Assembly: GCA_022606135.1 (NCBI GenBank)
Contig: JABYQN010000005.1
Location: 3,078,998-3,142,997, forward strand
Reading direction: 5' to 3'
Origin: Fomes fomentarius
Lineage: Eukaryota; Basidiomycota; Agaricomycetes; Polyporales; Polyporaceae
DNA: 64,000 bases
This document shows, in pieces, positions 8,477-19,400 of the stretch. The notes below the pieces were generated by a model. The model made no database searches. It was not told the origin of the DNA and saw nothing but the letters and a program-made list of their open reading frames with translations. The position numbers and the translations under genes were made by a program. Each line of letters begins with the position of its first letter. Positions within the stretch are counted from its first letter, which is position 1.

Positions 8477-10512
8477 CTACAATTTCGTATCACCGTGAAG
8501 AAGCTGTGACATCTCTTCATCGACTTCATCAAGAGACGAGAGAATAGATTCAGGTGAAGACTGTTGACTGGCGTTCCTCAAAACCTTCGCTTCGACCTCA
8601 GCATGACGGGCCGCCTCATTTACCAATTTGTCCGCAAGCTCTTGCATGACCGAGTCCGGGATTCCAAATTGAGGCGGATCCCAAGGAACAATGTAGCCAT
8701 GCGTCTTCATGTATTTGTTCCCGGAAGCTGTTATCGACATCAGCACATCTCAAACAGACCGTAAAACACAACACACACCTGTCTCGTCTCCGTTTTCGAA
8801 GAGCTTATTCCACAGGAGGTGGCACATGTAGCAGCATTTCTTGCTAACTCCGATCGGCGGAACGTCCATCTACGAACGGTTCAGTGCGTATTGCACACAG
8901 CGACATATAGAGAACTATACCGCCAGGAACACATCAAATACGTCCTTCGGCACTTCCGTTTCCGCATTGACCTGATCGTGCTTCACATAGTACGCCAGCG
9001 CCATCAGGCCAGCTTCTGCATGGACTCTGCCTTTGCGGACACGCAAGATCCTGTCTACCCACTGACTGACAATGTTGGGGTCCAGCGTCGGCTCAGTGGC
9101 GATGATCTTCTCCTGTACCTCCCTCGACATGCTGTCCCCGTCCATGCCAAATGTACTTGATCCATCTGTCAGGCGGACAATTGAGATTTTGGGCGGCCTC
9201 GACATCCGGCGGAGCGTTTTAACGACAGCCTTTCCTGCCGTATGCCAGGCCGTGAGCGTACGGAGGTAGCGCAAGACATGTTCACCAGCATCTTCGTTCG
9301 GCTCGGGCTTTTCGGCTGATGAAACATGACGTCACATAAATATCGGGGACAAGATCATTCCGACACAAAACCTACATAGCTCTTCGTCATCTGTGCCGTC
9401 ACCCATATCTAGTCGTTATAGGTTAGCGACGTCTGTCATTCATAGATGATTCGGATATGGCTGTATGACCTTTTGCTACAACACGGGTGCGCCCTATATT
9501 TATGTATCAGCTTCGAACATCGACAAGAGCATAAACCAAAGGTTGCATACTAAAACCGTACTTCGGCATAAACGTCTCACAAAGCGATGTTTTAGTGATG
9601 GCAAATTTCAACTCCTTCGTGTACAGCAAGAAGTTGATCATCCCCAGTGCGTCGCAGAGGTTTCCAAGACCCCCTTCACCGAGCGTCCACCACGAACTGG
9701 ATAACTCGTCGGCGCGAGCTAAGAGCTCCGCGAGGAAGTGGACCCAATGTTTAAGTGTGGAGCGGTCGAAGAGAACATCATCTTTGTCCACGGTGAGATT
9801 CGGGGCATGTCGGCGGATATACTTCATATAGGCAGATGACGGTCTGATACGAGAAGACTTGGTCTTCTCGAGATCTTCGTCCGAAGGCGACCATTTCTCC
9901 ATGATATCCCAGGGTTTCTGGTCCCACTCCTTCGCCGCAGTCTTAAAGCGATAGGAGATTTTGACGTGACAGCGGTGGACGAGCCAATGAATGAAGTGAT
10001 AGGCGGTGACGGCGTACCGTGGTGGGGAAGATTTGGGAGAGAGCTTGGTTGTTGCATGCACGAGGGCAGCGAATAGGTCTGGGATGTGGTCCGTGACGTT
10101 CACACCACTCTGGGGTGGACTAGAGGAGCAATTTGGATCAATGATGCCTGGAACTACGTGACTCCGAGTCGGGGACCTACAGTTCAGGCTCGATGACACT
10201 CTTGCATGTGAGACCACTGGGTTCGCAAGATTCGATTTCGAAGAAGTGCTCTGTCTCTGATGCGGCGGTGGCTTTGCCTGACGAGTTGGACGAGATGATG
10301 ATGGTGGCTGTCGGGCCGCCGTCGGACTGTACACATCCGGTGACGGCGACTACTTGAGCCCTAGGATGACCGGTGTTGAGGAGTGTGGAAAGATGGGTGA
10401 AGATGCTTTGATCCTCGAGTCTGGCGGATGAGGTCATGGAAGGTGGATTGGAAGATTCGACATTAGAGAGGAAGGTAGAGAAGAGGCGAATGGTTGAGAT
10501 TGCAGCAGCCAT
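8477..10512 (-). CDS. OTT_1508-like zinc-dependent deaminase family protein
   Basis: The gene reads from an ATG at 10512 to a stop at 8477. The first exon encodes a basic, disordered start. After a 61-bp intron (10180-10120) a long exon encodes a helical domain of the kind that precedes fungal deaminase domains. Later exons carry the two zinc signatures of the deaminase fold: HAEA in RVHAEAGLMALAYY (near 9022-9011) and, after another intron, CCYMC in IGVSKKCCYMCHLLW (near 8845-8825). A final exon starts at 8727 after the intron 8778-8728. His with CxxC binding zinc and Glu as catalyst is the superfamily rule. Substrate (free nucleotide or nucleic acid) is unknown. The joins around 9300-9510 are not fully resolved. 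Confidence 0.8.
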
Positions 10513-10872
10513 TGCAATGCCAACAGTAAGCTCGTCAGAGACAGAATCGGAGAGGGGCGACGGAAATAGACGCCTCTGAGTGTATATCCACCTTCAAGTT
10601 CCTATTTCGGTAAACGTGTGCTTGCTTTCACTCTACATGATCACTCACAATGTACATTTGGCATACATATAAATAGGACTTGCATGAACGAACCCTGCAC
10701 AAACGAAGCATGGGAGCTTGATGGGAGCAACAATGATTTAAAGCGGTGTTGAGCATCGTGCAGCGCGATGTAGACACGCGCCAGAGGTTACAACACGCCG
10801 ACTCAAGACTCAAGCATTCTTGTGAGCGGAGTCGCACATCCATCTAAGACGCTGATAGCGTCGTGACAACCT
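10513..10872. other. Intergenic, nothing recognised
   Basis: This stretch separates the deaminase start from the 3' end of the HAD hydrolase gene. It should hold the deaminase promoter and the HAD terminator, but no clear motif was seen. Confidence 0.5.
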
Positions 10873-12702
10873 CTACTTGGAGCCCATCTCCAGCTCGATC
10901 GCCCACTTGACTGCCGCCACGACGTCCTCTGCGATGTAAGAGGGAGCGTGAGTCGGCACGCCGCGCGCGGAGTCGTACACCCCGGTCTTGACGAGGATCG
11001 ACGGCCAGCCTGCGCCGTTGGCACCTGCGATATCTGCAGCACACCACACTCGGCGTTAGTGGGTCGAATGCTTGTGGGTGAGGGAAACTTGACGTACCGG
11101 ACTCGGGGTTGTCTAAGAAGTGCAAAATGGCCGTCAGCGAGAACACGAAGTTGTGGCTGCGGTACACGTACCTCCCACCATGTAGCTGTCACGACGAGAG
11201 ATGAACATCTGAACATGATATCGCGTGCGACTGAGAAGTGCACTCACACACGGGGAAGGCTCTCAACCCGACCCCCAGCGAGCTCTTCCAGCCTATCTTT
11301 CAGAACCTTCTCGGCGAACTTGTACGTCGCGGTCGTCGGCTTGCCGTACTGCATGTACGGGTACGGCTTGCCTACAACGGCCTACATGTGCATAGCGCGT
11401 CCCGTCGGCGAACTATCTCCCACCGCGCATATAGGAGGACAGCGTACCTGATGGACAGCCTGGAACGCCTCCCGGAACGCGCCCTGTCCGAGCCTCGGCT
11501 GTGGGAAGTCAGACTTCCACAGCAAGTCGGGGTTACAGAACACCAGCTCGATCGAATGCTCCTGCTTGTCCGCGCCCTCGCCATTGTCGAGGTAGGGCCC
11601 GCCGATGATGCCGCGTGAGCGGATGACATCGAGAATGATCTGGATGTCGAGCGACCAGTTGCGCGGGTCGTGGAAGACGAAGATCGCGGAGATTCGGGTG
11701 GTTGAAAAGTCTACTGCCTAGGTACATATGGGTCAGTTAGTGTATGAGCATGGGGACAGGGTGCACTTGGCTGACTCTGGTGGATTGGCGTTCTTCTGGT
11801 GTCAGGTCGTGGAACGGCCAAACTCTAGGGATTGCACTGAGTGGGATGGCCGGTCAATATGAGGTGTGATGGAGAGTTACTCAGCCTTCCACGCGAGAAC
11901 GTCCAGAGTCGTGTACGCGTGTTTAAACCCGTATCTATCAACCAGCCACCCCTCAGCCAATGGCATCCGGGAGTATTGTCAAGGACCAACCCTTCTGCGA
12001 CTTTGCGGACTACATCGCCGCGACCGCCGAGGACGAGAACAGGCTTGTCTGCATACTTGTGCGCGACGGATTTCAGGATGGTGTGTGCCTGAACGATCTG
12101 GTTGCTGTAAATCTGCAGCGGGATGAGCAATGAAGATCTAAACAGGATGGGAGCGTAGACGTTCCTCGACACCAAGCTGGGAACTGAGCTTATGCCTTCG
12201 AGCTTCTTCGCCCACGCCGCCACCGTTGGTCAGCTAGAGTGATGTTAGTAGGGACGGGATGGTAGACAATCGACGCAGCCCTACCAGGATGAACGGGATG
12301 TTTCTTCCGAGGGGAGTCAGTCGCAGCTACGATGAAGTGGAACTACTTACAGTCGCATGGGGTTATCGCCGTTGAGGATGTCAAGCGCTCGCCTCGTGGC
12401 GGGTATTGTGTGCGGACCGCGGAGCAGGACGCCATCCTGAAATTGCTGTTCAGCAAGTACAGTATATTCCAATACCTGACTTACGATATCGAAGGCGAAG
12501 ACAAGCGGGGGTAGCTTGGACCCAGATGGACGATCTAGTCGTATGCGCCCTTGCAGTCAGCCGTTCACTCTCGTGGCTCTGCCATTCCAGAGAGGCTCGA
12601 GGGCTTACGCTGGATGTTCCGAGTCTGGCATAACACGAAGGAGGAAATTGAGAGGACCGGCCTACATCTCGCGGGCCTTACGAGGGACCTGAGCATCATC
12701 AT
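10873..12702 (-). CDS. Mitochondrial HAD hydrolase, CECR5/YKR070W type
   Basis: Three consecutive ATGs at 12702 open a short presequence (MMMLRSLVRPARCRPVL) that is Arg-rich and lacks acids, as expected for mitochondrial import. After an intron the HAD motif I follows as KLPPLVFAFDI/DGVLLRG, an intron falling between FDI and DG. LTNGGG is motif II. Further exons encode QIVQAHTILKS and KPVLVLGG, the family's cap and core, and near the end VYMVGDNPESDIAGANGAGW gives the acidic motif IV. The last exon closes at 10873. The family is an established HAD class IIA group related to human HDHD5; its substrate is not known. About eight introns are needed. Divergent to the peroxin gene, so the 12703-12930 interval is probably a shared promoter. 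Confidence 0.88.
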
Positions 12703-12930
12703 GCACTCGCGAGTGGCGTACGCTGCGGCTTAACATGGATTAGTGCCAGATTCGGAGGAATTTCGCTGTCAGGAGACGCCCATACCAAAGAAGGCAAGGG
12801 AAGCGCCCAATGGGCTGCGTCGGCACTGCAGGCTTCGGCTTGTGATTGCACCTTCAAGCACCGTCCTCGCCATCGTCCTCGCTCGCTGATGACAGTCAGT
12901 TAGTTGCCTACCTTGCACCCTTGTACCATC

Positions 12931-14764
12931 ATGTCGACGTCCAAGTCTGCAGAAGACACCGTTCATTCCGCACCGCTAGTCGAGTTCCTCAATACCCTCC
13001 CGTCTCCGCTCACCACTACTCTCGCCACCCTCGCACCCGCCATCGCAAGGGTCCGACATCTTGTACAGATACTTACCTGGAAGGCGTCATGGGAGGACTG
13101 CTGGCTGTTTCTAGCCGCATGGTGGGCGATATGTCTCATTCCGGAATTTGGCTTGAGGTGTGTGCGCCTTCTTCATCTGCTCGTGTGCGCCGTCGTCACA
13201 GTGTACCTGCGCGCGTGCGGGCTGTGCGTGCGACTCGTTGACACACCTCATCGTGCTGACCTTTTTATAGGTATCTATTGCCAGTTGCTGTATTTCTAGC
13301 ATTCTTCCGCCTACGCGCCAGTGTCAACACGCTACACACTGTTCCTCCAGTCACAGAGGATGTCCTTCAGCGAGCGATCGCTGACCTCACAGCCATCCAA
13401 GCTCTCCTCCCCTCCATTCGCGTGTTCTCCCGGTCCCTGACTCTCTCCCCGCCCACACTACTCCTCCGCATCATCGCTTGGCTCTACACACCCTACCTCG
13501 CTCTCACCTATCTCATCCGCATCCGCGTTCTCCTTGCCCTTGCCGGCACCCTCTTCCTCACCTGGAACGCGCGCTGGGCCGTCGTCCTTCGCGCCGCCTT
13601 CTGGCGCAGCTCCTACTTCCGCTGGTCCCTCTACCGTGCCTGGTCTACCATCTCTGGACAACCCCCGCCCCCAAAACAAAGCTCCCCGCAGTTCCAATCC
13701 GACGCGCAGCTCGCGTCCCTCTCCTCTTCATCCCGTCCTGTATCTGCCTCCTCGTCTGCGTCAGCGCAACCCCTTCCAACCACATCCGTCCGCTTCCTTT
13801 TCACCATCTACGAAAACCAACGATGGTGGATGGGCCTCGACTGGACAGCGGCGCTCCTCCCAGGCGAACGTCCCTCCTGGTGCTCCGCCTCACAACAGCC
13901 TGCCGCCCCGCCCAGCTCGTTCGCGCTGCCGGCCGCAACAACCGTGTACACGCCCGCGCCGGACGGGAAGCACCGTGTGAAACGCACCGCACGCTGGCGG
14001 TGGGAGGAGCACGAGTGGCGGGTCGTGGTGAGGAGGGAGGGCGCAGGGACGAGCCGTGTCGAGAGGCCGGTGCCGAGTGTGAAGGACGAGAGCGCGGCTG
14101 CGGCGAGTGCGAGCAGAATATTGAAGGCTGCGGGGAAGATGACGGCGCCGAGCGACGCTGGGGAGAAACGCGAGAAGGAAAAGGGAAAGGAGAACAGGAA
14201 GGAAGTCTTTGAGGAGGGCAGCGAGCATGGTGGAGTTGAAGATGCGCATGCAAACGATGACAACGACGAGAACGAGGAGCCGTTGACCGACCCAGATGGG
14301 TGGGTGTATGCGGATAATAAGTGGGAGGGCGGGAGCGCTAAAGGTGGGCTGGGTAAGGTACGTGCTCTCTCTTGCTCGCTTCCTCTTTGTTCGTCGCTGA
14401 CTAGTTATCGTCGCCACAGTACACGCGCTACAGGCGGTGGACGCGCGTCGCAGTGCTCACGGAGGTCGTCGAGCTCGCAGAGCCAGGCGAGCTGGGCATA
14501 CAAAGAGACGAACCCGTCGCGGACGTGCACCTACAGAGCTCCGAGCCTGAGCCTCACGCTTCAAGTGCGAACGCTGTCCCGGTCCCGGCCTCCCCAGCTG
14601 TCTCAACGCAGAACACGCACGCACGCACGCAGTCGGAGAGTGCGCCACCGGCGATCACGCAGTCGCTGTCGCCGACACGCACGTCGCTCTCGTTGGAGGA
14701 GGAGGGCTCGCGGTTGAGGCAGAGGTTGAAGGCGGCGGTGATGGGCGCGACGGGACATGCTTGA
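12931..14764 (+). CDS. Peroxisomal/ER membrane peroxin with dysferlin domain (Pex24/Pex30-32 type)
   Basis: Three exons are clear: 12931-13157, 13271-14357 and 14420-14764. The start is ATG at 12931. The N-terminal third has several hydrophobic helices (including WLFLAAWWAICLIP and YLLPVAVFLAFF), as in reticulon-like peroxins. A dysferlin N-type motif follows (FTIYENQRWWMGLDWTAALLP) and, after a low-complexity acidic insert, the C-type part (DPDGWVYADNKW, then YTRYRRWTRVAVL across the last intron). Such proteins act at ER-peroxisome contacts and regulate peroxisome number. The insert between the two dysferlin halves is long and Glu/Ala-rich. Confidence 0.87.
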
Positions 14765-14929
14765 ACCGCGACTGCAGAGGCAGTGGCCGGTTGGTAAAAA
14801 TGTGGGTCTGCTGAAGGTTGTTTGTAATTTTATGCACTTCGTTGCCTCCGCGTATGCCTATGCCCGTGGGATGCATCATTTGACGCAGCGCAGAATACTT
14901 GAAGCTTGCACTGCAAGAGGTGATCGTTC

Positions 14930-15480
14930 AAGTTCATTTGCCCTCCGTGATTTCGCTGAACTGCCAATGACCTTCCTTTCTCAGGAACCAGATATCAGCT
15001 GAGCGGCTTAAGGTTATCGTGTTCTAAGTCCGTGTCCAGGGGTGGCGTGAGGCTATGATCATGCATGCCCGGCGTGCTCACCAACGACGACGATGACCAG
15101 GCATCACACTGGCTGCTGCCAACTCACCCGCGTTCTGCTTGCATGAGCGAGCCAAACTCGGACCTGGCGGCGCTGACCAGACCGTCGACGACGCCCACGG
15201 CAGCCTTTGGGCGTAGAAGTGCAGGAAGGCCAAGTTTGCTGAACTAGGCGGTTACGTCAACGTTCGTGCGGCCGCTCACTGGTGGAAGGCAGAGAGCGAT
15301 ATTGGTTTGCTCAACTGTGCCTAGTGGCGTCAGGTCTGGCGCAGATGCCACCGATCATGGTTTGCGCGACGGCCATTGGGGACCTGGCCGGGAACGTCCC
15401 TGGGCCCGTTGTGGAAGTTCTGCAGACCGTGGCGAAGGTGGTTGCAAAACGGAGTTTGACTATTGACGCCGCCATTGACA
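14930..15480 (+). pseudogene. Broken copy of the promoter and first exon of the 16414 gene
   Basis: The sequence tracks the region 16165-16740, including upstream DNA (the shared TTGCCCTCCGTG block at 14938 and 16189) and coding DNA (CACCAGACCGTCGAC-like start, then GATCATGG..TTGCGCGACGG and the LAGNV codons). A TAC codon of the intact gene is TAG here (15214-15216), and small indels shift the frame. Nothing beyond the first exon is copied. Confidence 0.8.
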
Positions 15481-16413
15481 GGGGACGCCGGAACGTGTCA
15501 ATAGCTGGACCCCCTCGAACCTCACAGCGCGAAACAAGCTGGGAATTGGTGTTTACTGTCAAACCTAACATTCGACAAGCTTCACCGGTCAATACTCTTC
15601 GCGGAGAGGTTCGCTTTGTAGATATATATTCTACGGCGTTCAGTCTTCCACTCATTATGTACTACTCGTGGTTTCAGTTCCGTCACGCACCACCTCACTG
15701 GCAGTGGCTCAACACGGGGCATCGCACGTCGTGAGATTAAAGGCTCTGTAGAGCATCATACACGACGTGACTTACAATGCCAGCGTGGGGAGTCGAACAA
15801 TTGACCTCACGGAAGTGTTCACGGTACTTGCTTCTGACAAGCGCGTGCTAGTCATGTCTTTTGCGAATCGCCATGTCGGGTCCATCCGCGTCTTCTCTGT
15901 CTTTCTTCCTAAGTTCGAATATCATTAACGGAGCTAAGTTCTAAGAGTAGATAGTAGGCAGGAAAGAACAGTGTTGTTTTTTCAAATCGTGTTCAATCCT
16001 CGCGGGCGCTTGCTGCGCCGGCTACTCTGTATGTTACTATGTATGCTTACATACGTATGGCATTGGAGACAAGAAAGTCACAAAATACATTCGGACAGTC
16101 ACTCCTTCCGTTTCTACACAGGTTTCGCATGAACAGAATGCCAGCAGGACCGGACACATTCCCATGCCAATTCACTTGCCCTCCGTGTTATCGCTGAACT
16201 GCGTATAGCATGACCTTCCTTTCTCAGATATAAGCTCTACCAACTCAGTGACAGCTGCGATAGGCTGAGATATACAACTCTAAAGCTGTGACTCGGACGA
16301 CTCACTGGCAGTGCGGATCATGAACAGCACGAGGACTGCTTACTCCCCCACTACGACGGCGACGACCACCACTGACCAGGCTGGTTACCGCCGTTCTGCT
16401 CTGCTAGCGTACG
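15481..16413. other. Intergenic, nothing recognised except the duplicated upstream block
   Basis: From about 16165 this is the parental copy of the DNA duplicated at 14930. No open frame with conserved features is seen. A 35-codon ATG frame at 16320-16427 ends at a TAG overlapping the start of the next gene and may be a leader ORF or an unresolved first exon. Confidence 0.5.
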
Positions 16414-19400
16414 ATGAGATCTAGACAGTCAATTCCGGGCCCGGGGTTGTCTGGCGCTCACCAGACCGTCGACAACGCCCACAGCAGCTTTCGGACGTAC
16501 AAGGACAGGAAGGCATCCAAGGCTGCGGACAAGGCGGGTACGTCAACGTTCGTTGGGTCCATTGGGAGGCGACTTGGAAGAGCGATACTGACGAGTTGGT
16601 TTGTAGACTCGGTTGTGTCTGGTGTCAAATCCGGTGCGGAGGCCACCGATCATGGCTTGCGCGACGGCATTGGGGACTTGGCGGGGAACGTCCGTCCCCT
16701 TGTGGACGTTCTGCAGGCCGTGGCCAAGGTGCACCCTTTCATCGAGGGCAAGTATTATACCTCCAGCTACTATCGTGTACTCTCAGTCGTTTACTGGATG
16801 TTGAATGTTTTCGCTTCAGTCGCTGTCAACGCCTTCGTTATCGTCGTCGAGCTCAACTCCAAGCGCCGCGAGAGCGACGAGAAGATCGATGTCTTGTTCA
16901 GCACGATGCGGGACATGATGGAACCATTACAAAGGCAAGCATCGTCTCAACGGTCGTGGGCCGTCGACCTTCCGCCCGCCCTCGGGCTTACACGTAACCG
17001 TAACCCCTCAGGCTGGAGACCGTGCGCGATTCGACAGTCACGACGCGTCCCGCCGAACGCGCAGGCTCGTCCACCGCCAGGGCCACTCTAACGATCCGCT
17101 CGCGCCTCGAAGACCTCGTCCTCCAGACAGCGCAGGACATCAAACGCTGCGCGAACGCGTGCGACGTCTACGCCAAGAAACGGCTCCTCACGAAACTCAT
17201 CCGGAGCGCGGCCTGGGACGGCACCTTTGCGCAGTACATCGAGCTCTTTGCCCGCCGGCGCGGCGAGTTCCTGTTTCGCATCGCGGTGCACAATGGTGAG
17301 ATGCTGGATGAGGCGCAGCAGCGCTTGAGCGGGATCGACGAGAAGGTGGAGGAGCTGCTGCGGGTCGTCAAGAGCCCTTCGAGGAGGCTGTCTCGAGAAG
17401 AAGTGGCTTTGAGGGAGGTTGTTGAGCGGGCTGGCGGGTTGGATGGGGTCGCCACGGATGATGCGAAGCTCGAGGCGGTGGTGAGGGCAGAGCCGAGAGC
17501 TGCTATGCTCTCGAGGGGCCTCAGCGGCGCGTCGAAGGTGGATGAGGAGGTGGATGCTGGGGTGCTTGCACATCTCAAGGCGGAGCTGGTAGAGTCGATG
17601 GCGGACGCGCTGGAGCGGAATTTTGAGATTTTCGAGCGCAAGTTCAAGTTGCAGGAGTTGAACATTGTATGGGAGATCAGGAGGACGACGCGGGATGAGG
17701 GCGATCGGATCATAGAAATGGTCTTGGATGGGCCGCATAGGGACATTCGGAACTCGGTCAGTTGGTGGTGGACTCTGCAGCGCGCCGATCCTCGGATTGA
17801 CTGGTTTCGCATAGGAAATACGCAGGATCTGGGTCGATTCGGTATGTACATGCACATGAGTACCCCCAGATGTTACTATGGTCGCACTAACGCACCGCAT
17901 ATACTAGGGTTGGCGAGTAAGAGTCAAGTCGCAAGACTTTGCGTTGGCGTTGTACGACCATTTCCGCCGCTCCTCAGGCAGGGTCGAAGGGTATACGGAG
18001 AAGCATCCCGAGGCTACCTCCACACGGATGACCCCGGACGAGCGGGCGGCGCTGCAGTCGCTTCCACTTGGACGTATGCATTCGGTGATAGAGGCTATCG
18101 ACGTCGACGCTACTGGGTTCGTCACTGTAGCGAGTGTGAACCGATTTTCGGATTCGCGGCCTGACGGTTGGAGGTGAGCTGATTCTGCAGACAAATCAAA
18201 AACAGTACAGACGGTTCTGACGTCCGCCCTCATAGTCTGCTGCAGTGGGTGTTATACTGGGCTATAGGTATGTACCGCCCAGTCCTGGTGGCAGGCAGCC
18301 ACGCACTGAACGCGACTGTCACGTAGGCTGGGTATCATCGATGGCAGTGTATAGGGATAAGATTGAGACCTTGGTGGCCAAAATGTCCTCGCTCAGGCGC
18401 GGTATCCGGACCGTCGACCAGGAAGTGCTCGACATGTATCTGTTGAGTGTCCACCGCAAGGTCGAATCACTCACGCGCTCCTTCCGTGTTGGCTCTCCGG
18501 CCATCTCCATACCTCTGGCGAAACAGTTCCAACAGTATACGGACGATGTCGAAGCATGGCTGCGGAAGGGGCTGGAGACCGTGAAGTATATCATCGACGC
18601 TCGCGATACGCTTACTCTCATCATTGGTTCAGGGAGGATGGAAGAGGTGCACAGCGCTGGATACTCCATGGGAACGTTTACTGACGGCGCTGCCAGATAC
18701 TGTTCCCTCTCCTGTTCTTGCTGCTATCTCGAGACTTCCAGGTCTTGCGACTATGTCAGACACGGTACATCAGTCCGGAAGAGCTGATTGCAGCGTGGCA
18801 CAACCTTCAAATCGTGGTTACGGCGTTCCAAGACCGATTTGAGCACCTGAAAGGTTTGCTGCGTACAGTTCCGTGCTGTGGAAGCTGAGATTGATACAAA
18901 GGGTTGACCGCAGATGTGTTTGAATATCAAAATTCCGACCTCACCGTATCCTTCAGACGGTCTGTCTGTGGCATGGTTCGCTTGTTCCTTCATACTCCTC
19001 CGCATGCATAGATTACTGACTATTCAGTTGTAGCTCGAGTATTGGCATGACCCAGTGAAGCTCTGGGCACTCTCTAATGTTGAGAAAGACATCTTTCAGG
19101 AGTGCGAGTATAGAGATGAAGAGGAAGGACCGACTGAGCCTCAAGTCCTGAACTTTCCACTCGCAACCGATCACCTCTATCCCTGTCCAGAAGCAGGACT
19201 AACTGCAGATGACGTTAAATCCGAGGTCAAACCTATGTGCGCCGTCTTCCTCATCATGTAGTGCCATTCTCCCACTGCTGAAGACAAACTGATCAATTAG
19301 TGTGGGCGAGTGGAACGGATTCTTCTTTCAACAGCAAGGGAGACCGTGCGCTGCCATGTACTCGTTCGACTTCCAAGCTGCGGACCCGACGAGTCCCGTC

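Noticed and set aside
15770..15860. tRNA-like GGGAGTCGAAC (T-loop complement) on the plus strand
   Set aside because: In minus-strand reading the flanking bases do not pair into a T-stem, and no matching acceptor or D-arm could be found.
16414..17200. Assigning the N-terminus of the paralog pair to a named cell-death domain (HeLo or Goodbye type)
   Set aside because: The helical pattern is reminiscent of N-termini in fungal STAND proteins, but no diagnostic residues could be confirmed by eye and no NTPase is present.
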